This document shows positions 1 through 5,560 of a DNA stretch of 7,217 nt, in pieces. Origin of the DNA: Bacillota bacterium. GTDB taxonomy: Bacteria > Bacillota > Clostridia > Christensenellales > UMGS416. The stretch lies in contig JAEYRA010000124.1 in the NCBI GenBank assembly GCA_023409755.1, positions 1 through 7,217 of the forward strand, in the 5' to 3' direction. Made by a program: the position numbers and the translations under genes. The notes below the pieces were generated by a model. It was not told the origin of the DNA. It saw only the letters and a list, made by a program, of their open reading frames with translations, and did no database searches. Every line of letters begins with the position of its first letter. The stretch's first letter is position 1.

Positions 1-182
1 TAGTGAACCGCCGTTGCTTCACCAATTGAATATATGAAAAATATCATAAGCTTATTGCAGTGTCAAGAAGTTTTGAAAGAAGCGGAAGTTGAAACATCAA
101 AAAACAGTAAAATGTCAGCGGAACGGAATGATTAATACCCTGCCTCATGCAATTTAAAAATCAAATCCCTGCAGATAGAAGG
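1..182. other. AT-rich gene-free stretch upstream of the mntP leader
   Basis: I see no supportable gene here. The stretch is clearly richer in A and T than the coding regions and has frequent stops. The only structures noted are a weak hairpin (GTGAA at 3-7 with TTCAC at 18-22) and TTGAAA hexamers at 73 and 89 that lack a well-spaced -10. It is probably ordinary intergenic DNA carrying an upstream promoter of the mntP operon. Confidence 0.5.
132..160 (+). promoter_or_regulatory. possible distal mntP promoter (weak)
   Basis: TTAATA (132-137) and TAAAAA (155-160) are separated by 17 bp, and each matches 4 of 6 sigma-A consensus bases. Transcription from here would give a leader of roughly 250 nt before mntP, long enough for a regulatory RNA. 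The match is weak in AT-rich DNA and could be chance. Confidence 0.2.
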
Positions 183-199
183 GAATCGGAGTCTTCCAT

Positions 200-389
200 C
201 GTGCTGACCGATACTGACGCGACAGGGCGTGGCCCACCCATCACGACGCAATGTGCCTGCACAGGCACACCGGCACGCCGCCCGTGCGCTGCAATGGACT
301 TTTTTAACAAGGTCGGGTAAACTAATGAGGTACGTCCACCAGATTATGGGGACAGTTGAGGAGAGCGGAATAGCTTCGCTCCCCTCAAC
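200..389 (+). promoter_or_regulatory. structured 5' leader of the mntP operon (possible metal-responsive RNA)
   Basis: The region directly ahead of mntP folds into several hairpins readable by eye. GTGCCT/AGGCAC pairs across a 4-nt loop (253-268). GCACG/CGTGC pairs across 5 nt (273-287). A 7-bp stem with one bulged A spans 334-353. The strongest, at 355-389, has 7 bp, an A-C mismatch, 5 bp and a 9-nt loop. Only about 13 nt separate this last stem from the SD. A TTTTTT run lies at 300-305, but 12 nt after the nearest stem, so it is not a clean terminator. mntP and Mn/Ca P-type ATPases are classic targets of the yybP-ykoY manganese riboswitch, so a metal-sensing leader is expected. However, the conserved GGGGAGUAGC and GACAUAC elements in their usual arrangement are not found. 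Function is inferred from context only. Confidence 0.35.
295..323 (+). promoter_or_regulatory. possible proximal mntP promoter (weak)
   Basis: TGGACT (295-300) and TAAACT (318-323) have a 17-bp spacer, and each matches 4 of 6 sigma-A consensus bases. Initiation would fall near 330, just before the two hairpins at 334-353 and 355-389, giving a leader of about 85 nt. It is an alternative to the distal candidate at 132-160, and neither is strong. Confidence 0.25.
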
Positions 390-415
390 ATTACCTACTT
401 GCAAAGGATGTTGGT

Positions 416-982
416 ATGAACTTCGCACAACTGTTGTTGATCGCAATCGGACTTTCCATGGACGCCTTCGCCGCGGCGTTGTGCAAAGGGTTGGGTATGC
501 GGCGGCTGAACCTGCGACACGCGGGCATCATCGCCGTGTTTTTCGGCGGGTTTCAGGCACTGATGCCCTTGATCGGCTGGTTCCTTGGCAACCAATTCGC
601 CCAATACATCAAGACCTTTGACCATTGGATTGCCTTCGTGCTGCTTGCCGTCATCGGCGGTAAGATGCTGTGGGAGGCCTTTGACAACGACAACGACTGC
701 GCCACCTGCAACGACAGCCTGAACCTGAAAGAGCTGTTGGGGTTAGCCGTGGCCACCAGCATCGACGCACTGGCGGTCGGCGTTTCACTGGCCTTCCTGG
801 AGGCACCCATCGCCTCTTCCATTGTCACCATCGGCGTCACGACCTTTGTGCTGAGCTTTGCTGGCGTGGCGGTCGGCAACCGATTCGGCGTACGGTACCG
901 GAAGCTGGCGGAGATCGTGGGCGGCGCGGTGCTGGTGCTCATTGGCGTCAAGATCCTCATCGAACACCTCATGGGTGGTTGA
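416..982 (+). CDS. mntP: MntP-type manganese efflux pump
   Basis: This is an inner-membrane Mn2+ exporter of the MntP (formerly YebN/DUF204) family that lowers toxic cytosolic manganese. The 188-aa length is standard for the family. It is almost entirely hydrophobic, with about six membrane segments near residues 2-22, 36-58, 69-88, 105-127, 132-154 and 165-184. The family's internal duplication shows as SMDAFAAAL (14-22) and TSIDALAVGVS (114-124). Asp16 and Asp117 fall where the functionally essential membrane aspartates of the E. coli protein lie. The loop at residues 90-100 is very acidic and carries Cys95 and Cys98 as CxxC, which could bind metal (inference). The ATG at 416 is supported by AAAGGA at 403-408, 7 nt upstream. 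It is the first gene of a probable operon, with the ATPase start 37 nt after its stop. Family assignment is firm; substrate rests on family knowledge. Confidence 0.93.
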   Translation: MNFAQLLLIAIGLSMDAFAAALCKGLGMRRLNLRHAGIIAVFFGGFQALMPLIGWFLGNQFAQYIKTFDHWIAFVLLAVIGGKMLWEAFDNDNDCATCNDSLNLKELLGLAVATSIDALAVGVSLAFLEAPIASSIVTIGVTTFVLSFAGVAVGNRFGVRYRKLAEIVGGAVLVLIGVKILIEHLMGG

Positions 983-1019
983 GGAATCCATAGAAGACAT
1001 TTTAGAAGGGAGGATTCCA

Positions 1020-3659
1020 TTGAACCCATTCTCTGATGATTTGACTGCCGTACTCAAGACCCTGAACGCCGACCCCGACCGGGGCCTCTCCAGTGAGGAG
1101 GCCGGCCGACGTCTTGCTCAGCATGGCGAAAACCTCCTGCAGGAAAAGAAGAAACAAACGATCCTGCAGCGTTTCTTCGCCCAATTTAAGGACACGATGA
1201 TTCTCATCCTGATCGCGGCCTCCCTCGTGTCCTTCGTCGTCTCCCTCACCGAGCATGAGGGTTTTTTTGAACCCATTCTGATCCTCATCATCGTGGTGCT
1301 CAACGCCATCCTCGGCGTAGCGCAGGAAAGCCGTGCCGAACGAGCACTGGAAGCGCTCAAGACCCTTTCCGCCCCCCAGGCCCGCGTGCTGCGCGACGGG
1401 CAAGCCACCGTGATTGAAGCGGCCAAGTTGGTGCCCGGCGACGTGGTGCTGCTGGACGCCGGCGACTTCGTGCCGGCCGACGGGCGGCTCATCGCCTCGG
1501 CAAGCCTGCAGTGCGAAGAGTCGGCTTTGACCGGTGAATCGCTGCCCGCGGAGAAGGACGCCAACGCTTCGATCGACGCCGACGCCCCGTTGGGCGACCG
1601 GCGCAACATGGTCTACTCCGGCTGCGGGGTATCCTATGGCCGGGGACGGGCCGTGGTGACAGGCACCGGCATGAACACTGAAATGGGTAAGATTGCCGAC
1701 CTGCTGGCATCGGCAGACGAGGGGCAGACCCCGCTGCAGCAGAAGCTGGCCTCTCTGGGGAAGATTCTGGGCATCGTGGCGCTGGCGGCCTGCGCGGTCA
1801 TTTTCGTCATCGGCCTCATCGACGGCATCCCCGTGATGGAGATCTTCATGACCTCGGTCTCGCTGGCGGTATCAGCCATCCCCGAGGGTCTGCCTGCCAT
1901 CGTGACGATTGTACTGGCCATCGGCGTGCAGCGGATGGTGCGGCGCAATGCCATCATCCGGCGCCTGCCGGCGGTGGAGACGCTGGGCAGCGCCTCCGTT
2001 GTCTGCTCTGATAAGACGGGCACACTCACCCAAAACCGCATGACGCTCACAAACCTTTACGACGCTGCCAACGATGCGTCGGCGACCCCCGAACAAGCCA
2101 ACGGCGAAGGCTTCCGCACACTGCTGCGGGGGGCGGCGCTGTGCTGCGACGGGCGGGTTGTCTTTGAGGACGGGAAGGAAAAACACATCGGCGACCCCAC
2201 CGAGACGGCCATCGTGCTGGCCGCCCATCGGGGTGGCATGCCCAAGGACGACCTGGAACGTGAATTCCCCCGCCTGGCCGAGCTTCCCTTTGACTCCGAC
2301 CGGAAGCTGATGACAACGGTACACCGTATGGACGGGAAGATCATCGCCATCACCAAGGGCGCGGTGGACGTACTGTGCCGTCGCTGCGTGGCGGGCGATG
2401 TGGAGCGTGGCCGCCAGGTGGCCGAAGAATGGGGCGCCCAGGCCCTGCGGGTGCTGGCTGTGGCCAGCCGCGTGCTGGATGACGTGCCCACCCAGCCCAC
2501 CAGCGATGAGCTGGAGCAGGGGCTGACCTTCCTGGGGTTGGTCGGTATGATTGACCCGCCCCGGCCTGAGGCACGCGATGCGGTGGCCCTCTGCCGGCAG
2601 GCCGGCATTCGCCCGGTCATGATCACCGGTGACCACGTGTTGACCGCCTCGGCCATCGCCCGCGATCTTGGCATCCTGCAGGAGGGCGATGAAGCCGTAA
2701 CCGGAGCCCAGCTGCAAGAAATGGACGAAGCCCAGCTTGGCGAGCGCGTGGGAAGCATCTCAGTCTACGCACGTGTCTCCCCCGCCGATAAGATTCGCAT
2801 CGTGCGGGGCTGGCCGGCCCCCGGCAAGGTGGTGGCCATGACCGGTGACGGCGTCAACGACGCACCGGCACTGAAGGCCGCCGACATTGGCTGCGCCATG
2901 GGCATCACCGGTACCGACGTGGCCAAAGGTGCCGCCGACATGACGCTGACCGACGACAACTTCGCCACCATTGTGGAAGCCGTGCGCGAAGGCCGCGGCA
3001 TCTACGACAACATCCGCAAGGTCGTGGGCTTCCTGCTGGGCACCAACATCGGCGAGGTGCTCACGGTGTTCTTCGCTATGCTGGTGTGGCGGCAGTCGCC
3101 GCTCCTCTCCATGCAGCTGCTGCTCATCAACCTTGTCACCGACAGCCTACCGGCCATTGCGCTGGGCATGGAGGCGGTGGAGACCGATGTGATGAGCCGG
3201 AAGCCCAAGCCCAAAGGAGAGGGCATCTTCGCCGGCGGCCTTGGCCTGCGGGTGATTTTTCAGGGCACGATGTTTGCCGTGCTGACGCTCATCGGGTTCC
3301 TGGTGGGCTGGATGGGCCAGGGCGGTTCGGCTGGCGGGGATGCCGCATTGAACGCCGGGCGTACCATGGCGTTCCTGGTGCTGGCACTCACCCAGGTGGT
3401 GCACTCCTACAACATGCGCTCTGAGCGTTCGCTCTTTACCATCGGATGGTTCACCAACCGGAAGCTCTGCCAGGCAACCGCCATTTCGACGTTGGTGGTT
3501 GTGTTGGTAACCTTCGTGCCGCCGGTGGCGCTGGCGTTTGGCCTGACGCAGCTGCCCGCGCTCTATTATCTGTGGGCGTTGCTGCTCATTCTGGTGCCAC
3601 TTCCGGTGCTGGAGATCGCCAAGGCCATTACCCGTGCCCGCAGAGGCAAAGTCAGCTGA
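1020..3659 (+). CDS. P-type IIA cation-transporting ATPase (Ca2+ and/or Mn2+ export)
   Basis: This 879-aa ATP-driven pump of the SERCA/PMR1-like P2A class exports divalent cations. Visible in order are an N-terminal cation-ATPase domain (about 1-70), the actuator TGES (171-174), and M4 with AIPEGLP (286-292, Glu289). Then come the phosphorylation motif DKTGT (Asp331), the nucleotide-domain GDPTE (391-395) and KGA (446-448), TGD (536-538), TGDGVND (608-614) and about six C-terminal membrane helices. SERCA Ca2+ ligands are matched in M4 (Glu289), M5 (Asn676, Glu679) and M6 (Asn704, Thr707, Asp708). The M8 glutamate (SERCA E908) appears to be Gln792, so ion stoichiometry or choice may differ. 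The chosen start is TTG at 1020, because AGAAGGGAGG (1004-1013) lies 6 nt upstream and homology begins there. The frame stays open further upstream, but that extension only reads through mntP out of frame. Pairing with mntP favours Mn2+ as well as Ca2+ as substrate (inference). Confidence 0.93.
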   Translation: MNPFSDDLTAVLKTLNADPDRGLSSEEAGRRLAQHGENLLQEKKKQTILQRFFAQFKDTMILILIAASLVSFVVSLTEHEGFFEPILILIIVVLNAILGVAQESRAERALEALKTLSAPQARVLRDGQATVIEAAKLVPGDVVLLDAGDFVPADGRLIASASLQCEESALTGESLPAEKDANASIDADAPLGDRRNMVYSGCGVSYGRGRAVVTGTGMNTEMGKIADLLASADEGQTPLQQKLASLGKILGIVALAACAVIFVIGLIDGIPVMEIFMTSVSLAVSAIPEGLPAIVTIVLAIGVQRMVRRNAIIRRLPAVETLGSASVVCSDKTGTLTQNRMTLTNLYDAANDASATPEQANGEGFRTLLRGAALCCDGRVVFEDGKEKHIGDPTETAIVLAAHRGGMPKDDLEREFPRLAELPFDSDRKLMTTVHRMDGKIIAITKGAVDVLCRRCVAGDVERGRQVAEEWGAQALRVLAVASRVLDDVPTQPTSDELEQGLTFLGLVGMIDPPRPEARDAVALCRQAGIRPVMITGDHVLTASAIARDLGILQEGDEAVTGAQLQEMDEAQLGERVGSISVYARVSPADKIRIVRGWPAPGKVVAMTGDGVNDAPALKAADIGCAMGITGTDVAKGAADMTLTDDNFATIVEAVREGRGIYDNIRKVVGFLLGTNIGEVLTVFFAMLVWRQSPLLSMQLLLINLVTDSLPAIALGMEAVETDVMSRKPKPKGEGIFAGGLGLRVIFQGTMFAVLTLIGFLVGWMGQGGSAGGDAALNAGRTMAFLVLALTQVVHSYNMRSERSLFTIGWFTNRKLCQATAISTLVVVLVTFVPPVALAFGLTQLPALYYLWALLLILVPLPVLEIAKAITRARRGKVS

Positions 3660-3695
3660 CAGGAACGCACGCCAAGCCCGGAAAGGAGAATGTTG

Positions 3696-4088
3696 ATGAA
3701 CCGATTCCAAAACTTTATGCGGGGGAGATATGGCTACGACCAGCTTTCCTTCGCGTTGTTATTGGTCTCCATGTTCCTGCTCTTGCTCTCGCAGATTCCA
3801 GTGTTGGGGCTGCTGCTCTACGTTAGCCTTCTGCCGCTGGTGCTGGCCTTCCTGCGCGTCTTCTCCCGCAATGTCAGCCGAAGGCAGATGGAGAACTACC
3901 GCTTTATGAAGACCATCAGCCCCCTTTATCAATGGTTCCTGCGGGGGCGGACAACGTTCCGCAACCATCGCAACTACAAGTACCTGCGGTGTCCCCAGTG
4001 CAAGCAGAGCCTGCGGGTGCCCCGCGGCAAGGGGAAGATCCTGATCACCTGCCCCAAGTGCGGAACTAAGACCTCCCGAAAAACCTAA
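3696..4088 (+). CDS. small membrane protein with C-terminal zinc ribbon, function unknown
   Basis: A 130-aa protein of a kind I recognise as common and uncharacterised in Clostridia. A short basic N-terminus (MNRFQNFMRGRYG) is followed by two hydrophobic helices in close succession (about 18-32 and 35-55). A basic, likely cytoplasmic stretch (57-95) and a four-cysteine zinc ribbon follow: Cys99/Cys102 in CPQC and Cys119/Cys122 in CPKC, with a basic PRGKGK linker between. The ATG at 3696 is preferred over the in-frame ATG at 3690, because AAAGGAG (3682-3688) is 7 nt from the former and only 1 nt from the latter. It begins 36 nt after the ATPase stop, with no terminator between and a strong one after it, so it is probably the last gene of the mntP operon. 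A regulatory or accessory role in cation export is possible, but only context suggests it. Confidence 0.82.
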   Translation: MNRFQNFMRGRYGYDQLSFALLLVSMFLLLLSQIPVLGLLLYVSLLPLVLAFLRVFSRNVSRRQMENYRFMKTISPLYQWFLRGRTTFRNHRNYKYLRCPQCKQSLRVPRGKGKILITCPKCGTKTSRKT

Positions 4089-4108
4089 CGCCAAGCATAA
4101 TCTACCCC

Positions 4109-4136
4109 GCGCCTGCCGCACCGGCAGGCGCTTTTT
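4109..4136 (+). terminator. Rho-independent terminator of the mntP operon
   Basis: A GC-rich stem of 9-10 bp pairs 4109-4118 with 4122-4131 across a 3-nt loop, followed at once by a TTTTT run (4132-4136) in T-rich sequence. It sits 20 nt after the zinc-ribbon gene's stop and should end the three-gene transcript. Confidence 0.9.
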
Positions 4137-4289
4137 CTTCCCACAGAAACCTATAATCCAAGCTTCCACTTGATCATTCTTCGGCGGTCAGGCTCTTAAG
4201 CAACAGACCGCTTAAAAGCAACCGATTGTAGTACCTAAAACTGAAACGTTCCAATGTATAGACGAACAGAAATCTAGGTGAATTGGCCA
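4137..4289. other. AT-rich spacer between the mntP operon and the acetyltransferase
   Basis: No gene is supported here. A TATAAT at 4152-4157 lacks a -35 at proper spacing. A 6-bp inverted repeat, TTAAGC (4196-4201) with GCTTAA (4210-4215), and an alternative CGGTC/GACCG pairing (4185-4210) could fold or bind a protein, but neither is distinctive. Composition is AT-rich, like the leader at the window start. Confidence 0.5.
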
Positions 4290-4319
4290 TTGCCGGATGG
4301 AAAAAGCTGTTGTTATAAT
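4290..4319 (+). promoter_or_regulatory. sigma-A promoter with extended -10 for the acetyltransferase
   Basis: A perfect TATAAT (4314-4319) is preceded by TG at 4311-4312, giving an extended -10. TTGCCG (4290-4295) stands 18 bp upstream as a 4-of-6 -35. The start point would be near 4326, leaving a leader of about 113 nt before the preferred gene start. A small AGAAT/ATTCT inverted repeat (4325-4340) lies at the expected start point. Confidence 0.7.
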
Positions 4320-4356
4320 ATAAAAGAATTCAAATATTCTCATGCGGTAGGATACT

Positions 4357-4410
4357 ATGCCAAAGTACACGCCTCCGTATGAAATATACCGCTGGCTCCA
4401 TTGGGGTTAA
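4357..4410 (+). CDS. possible 17-aa leader peptide upstream of the acetyltransferase
   Basis: An ATG at 4357 opens a 17-codon frame ending in TAA at 4408, reading MPKYTPPYEIYRWLHWG. A weak SD-like AGGA (4349-4352) lies 4 nt before it. It falls within the transcript predicted from the 4314 promoter and is rich in aromatic residues (two Trp, three Tyr). It may be chance: SD spacing is short and no terminator/antiterminator pair is visible behind it. Confidence 0.15.
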   Translation: MPKYTPPYEIYRWLHWG

Positions 4411-4438
4411 AAGCGGCTTGCACAGGAGTGATTGCATC

Positions 4439-5011
4439 ATGTTGGATAAAAGCCTACCCTACCATCACATCATCATGAAGCGTACCACCGGTACACCCAT
4501 CCCCCGTTTCGACCTGCCCGATGGCTTTCTCTTTACCGACTTTGCCGAAGGGGATGAAAAGGACTGGGCAGACATTCTGGTCTCCGTCGGGGAGTTTGAC
4601 AACGCGGACGACGCCTTGGAGCGCTTCCGCGAGGATTACCTGCCCCACCGGGATCAGTTAGAACGGCGCATCCAGTTCATCCGCACCACCGACGGCCGGG
4701 CCGTAGGCACAGCCACTTGTTGGTGGCGCAATTCTTTCTCCCAACGCAGCCCCTCGCTGGAGTGGGTGGCGGTGCGGCCCGAATACCACGGGCATGGGTT
4801 GGGCAAGGCCATGGTCAGCAAGGCCATGAAGCGTATGGTCTGCATGGAGGGGGACAACTCCGTCTACCTGCACACCCAGACCTGGAGCTACCATGCCATC
4901 GGCATCTACAAGAAGATGGGGTTCTTCCTTTTGAGTGACGGTTCCTTCGGGGAATACCCCAACGAATACGACAAAGCAATGGGCGTACTGAGCGGCCTGT
5001 TGAGAGCATGA
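4439..5011 (+). CDS. GNAT family N-acetyltransferase
   Basis: A 190-aa cytoplasmic enzyme of the Gcn5-related family, which transfers an acetyl group from acetyl-CoA to an amine. The acceptor cannot be read from the sequence. Motif A (the acetyl-CoA pyrophosphate loop) is VAVRPEYHGHGLGKAMV (110-126), with the glycine-rich HGHGLGK core. Motif B is YHAIGIYKKMGFF (151-163). The preceding beta strand carries Glu108 in LEWVAV, a common catalytic position. The N-terminal half (about 25-100) is less conserved. I chose the ATG at 4439 because AGGAG (4424-4428) lies 10 nt upstream. An in-frame ATG at 4379 would add 20 residues without a good ribosome site, and one at 4475 would also keep the whole domain. 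It appears to be a single-gene unit with its own promoter and terminator. Confidence 0.85.
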   Translation: MLDKSLPYHHIIMKRTTGTPIPRFDLPDGFLFTDFAEGDEKDWADILVSVGEFDNADDALERFREDYLPHRDQLERRIQFIRTTDGRAVGTATCWWRNSFSQRSPSLEWVAVRPEYHGHGLGKAMVSKAMKRMVCMEGDNSVYLHTQTWSYHAIGIYKKMGFFLLSDGSFGEYPNEYDKAMGVLSGLLRA

Positions 5012-5016
5012 GAAGC

Positions 5017-5045
5017 GAAGAGCCCGGCAGAGTGCCGGGCTCTTC
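5017..5045 (+). terminator. terminator-like hairpin after the acetyltransferase
   Basis: A perfect 12-bp stem (5017-5028 with 5034-5045) carries a 5-nt AGAGT loop and starts 5 nt after the stop codon. The 3' arm ends in TCTTC, so the U-rich part lies partly inside the stem and the tail after it is poor in T. Termination is likely but may be leaky. Confidence 0.65.
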
Positions 5046-5138
5046 TACACTCTAACCGACAGACGGATCTTTGGGTGGCATGAAGCCACTGGCGCAAAGA
5101 TGCCAACGGCCAGATTGCCTGTTTCTGTCTACCATGAA
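5046..5138. other. short non-coding stretch between converging terminators, with nested pairing
   Basis: No gene is supported. Complementary segments nest: GACAGA (5058-5063) with TCTGTC (5124-5129), ATCTTTG (5067-5073) with CAAAGAT (5095-5101), and GTGGC (5075-5079) with GCCAC (5085-5089). This could be a folded 3' region or chance. No promoter for a small RNA was recognised. Confidence 0.3.
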
Positions 5139-5140
5139 TG

Positions 5141-5179
5141 TACAAAAGAAATCGGCCAGCGCATGTGCGGTGGCCGATT
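5141..5179 (-). terminator. Rho-independent terminator of the ferredoxin gene
   Basis: On the minus strand a 9-bp stem (5171-5179 with 5150-5158) continues, past a G-G mismatch, into a short inner GC stem. It is followed by the T-rich TTTCTTTTGTA (complement of 5141-5151). It lies about 60 nt beyond the ferredoxin stop. A further palindromic hairpin around GCCATGGC (5203-5230) sits in the 3' untranslated region before it. Confidence 0.75.
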
Positions 5180-5238
5180 GTGCAAAGCAAGACAAACTGA
5201 ATCGTGACCGTTGCCATGGCGACAGCCACGAAATTCGT

Positions 5239-5427
5239 TTACCCCACGGTGATGACGCTGACCGGGCAGCCTTCGGCGGCTTCCTGGGCGCTGTCCAGGG
5301 CGTCGTTTGGAACTTCGTCCACAATTACCTCGGCCTTGCCGTCATCCGCCATGGCGAACACCTCGGGGCAGGTGTCGGGGCACAGCCCGCAACCAATGCA
5401 ACCATCTCTGTCAATCGATGCCTTCAT
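5239..5427 (-). CDS. single-cluster [4Fe-4S] ferredoxin
   Basis: A 62-aa soluble electron carrier with one low-potential [4Fe-4S] cluster, typical of anaerobes such as clostridia and Thermotoga, where it supplies or accepts electrons for oxidoreductases and hydrogenases. The ligand pattern is Cys10, Cys13 and Cys16 in CIGCGLC, with distal Cys54 in EGCPVSVI. Cys20 (CP) is where a second-cluster ligand or disulfide cysteine sits in related proteins, but no partner cysteine is present. The rest is acidic, as usual for these carriers. The start is secure: the strand reads AGGAGGG (complement of 5435-5441) 7 nt before the ATG. It is transcribed away from ldh and seems monocistronic, with a terminator at 5141-5179. 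The specific redox partner cannot be inferred. Confidence 0.93.
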   Translation of the reverse strand: MKASIDRDGCIGCGLCPDTCPEVFAMADDGKAEVIVDEVPNDALDSAQEAAEGCPVSVITVG

Positions 5428-5446
5428 GATTTCACCCTCCTTTTGA

Positions 5447-5462
5447 AACAGTATGCCCTGTT
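5447..5462. repeat. small inverted repeat AACAG-N6-CTGTT, possible operator
   Basis: AACAG (5447-5451) and CTGTT (5458-5462) form an inverted repeat with a 6-nt centre, overlapping the candidate -10 of the ferredoxin promoter in the ferredoxin-ldh intergenic region. It does not match the Rex or FNR consensus sites I know. The arms are short, so chance is a real possibility. Confidence 0.25.
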
Positions 5463-5478
5463 ACAGCGCATTTTACAA
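5450..5478 (-). promoter_or_regulatory. candidate promoter of the ferredoxin gene
   Basis: On the minus strand TTGTAA (complement of 5473-5478) and CATACT (complement of 5450-5455) are 17 bp apart, and each matches 4 of 6 consensus bases. Initiation would fall near 5443, so the SD would lie almost at the 5' end of the RNA with a leader of only about 16 nt. It is plausible but not strong. Confidence 0.35.
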
Positions 5479-5560
5479 TCCCTTCCATCGGTTGTGATGG
5501 CGTGGGTTACCATGGGTCGGACATACTAGAAAGGTGTTGAAACACAAAGGAGAGCTTACA

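Noticed and set aside
253..305. Rho-independent terminator or attenuator ahead of mntP (hairpins plus TTTTTT)
   Set aside because: The T-run begins 12 nt after the nearest stem, so the geometry is wrong for an intrinsic terminator unless a different fold is used.
355..389. yybP-ykoY manganese riboswitch core
   Set aside because: GGAATAGC and CAACATTAC loosely echo the conserved elements, but they are only about 10 nt apart and inside one hairpin, not the required multi-stem arrangement.
858..1019. N-terminal extension of the ATPase frame into mntP (possible translational overlap or fusion)
   Set aside because: The extension is the out-of-frame shadow of mntP and has no family resemblance. 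A strong SD at 1004-1013 precedes the TTG at 1020, where homology begins.
1872..2717. 281-aa open frame antisense to the ATPase
   Set aside because: It is a composition-driven shadow in GC-rich coding DNA with no ribosome site and no recognisable domain.
3690..3695. Start of the zinc-ribbon gene at the first ATG (3690)
   Set aside because: The SD ends 1 nt before it. The in-frame ATG at 3696 has the proper 7-nt spacing.
4152..4157. TATAAT as a promoter -10
   Set aside because: No -35 at 16-18 bp (only terminator sequence lies there), and a better promoter exists at 4290-4319.
5534..5560. GTG start for L-LDH at 5534
   Set aside because: It would place the strong SD inside the coding region and add nine residues before the normal LDH N-terminus.
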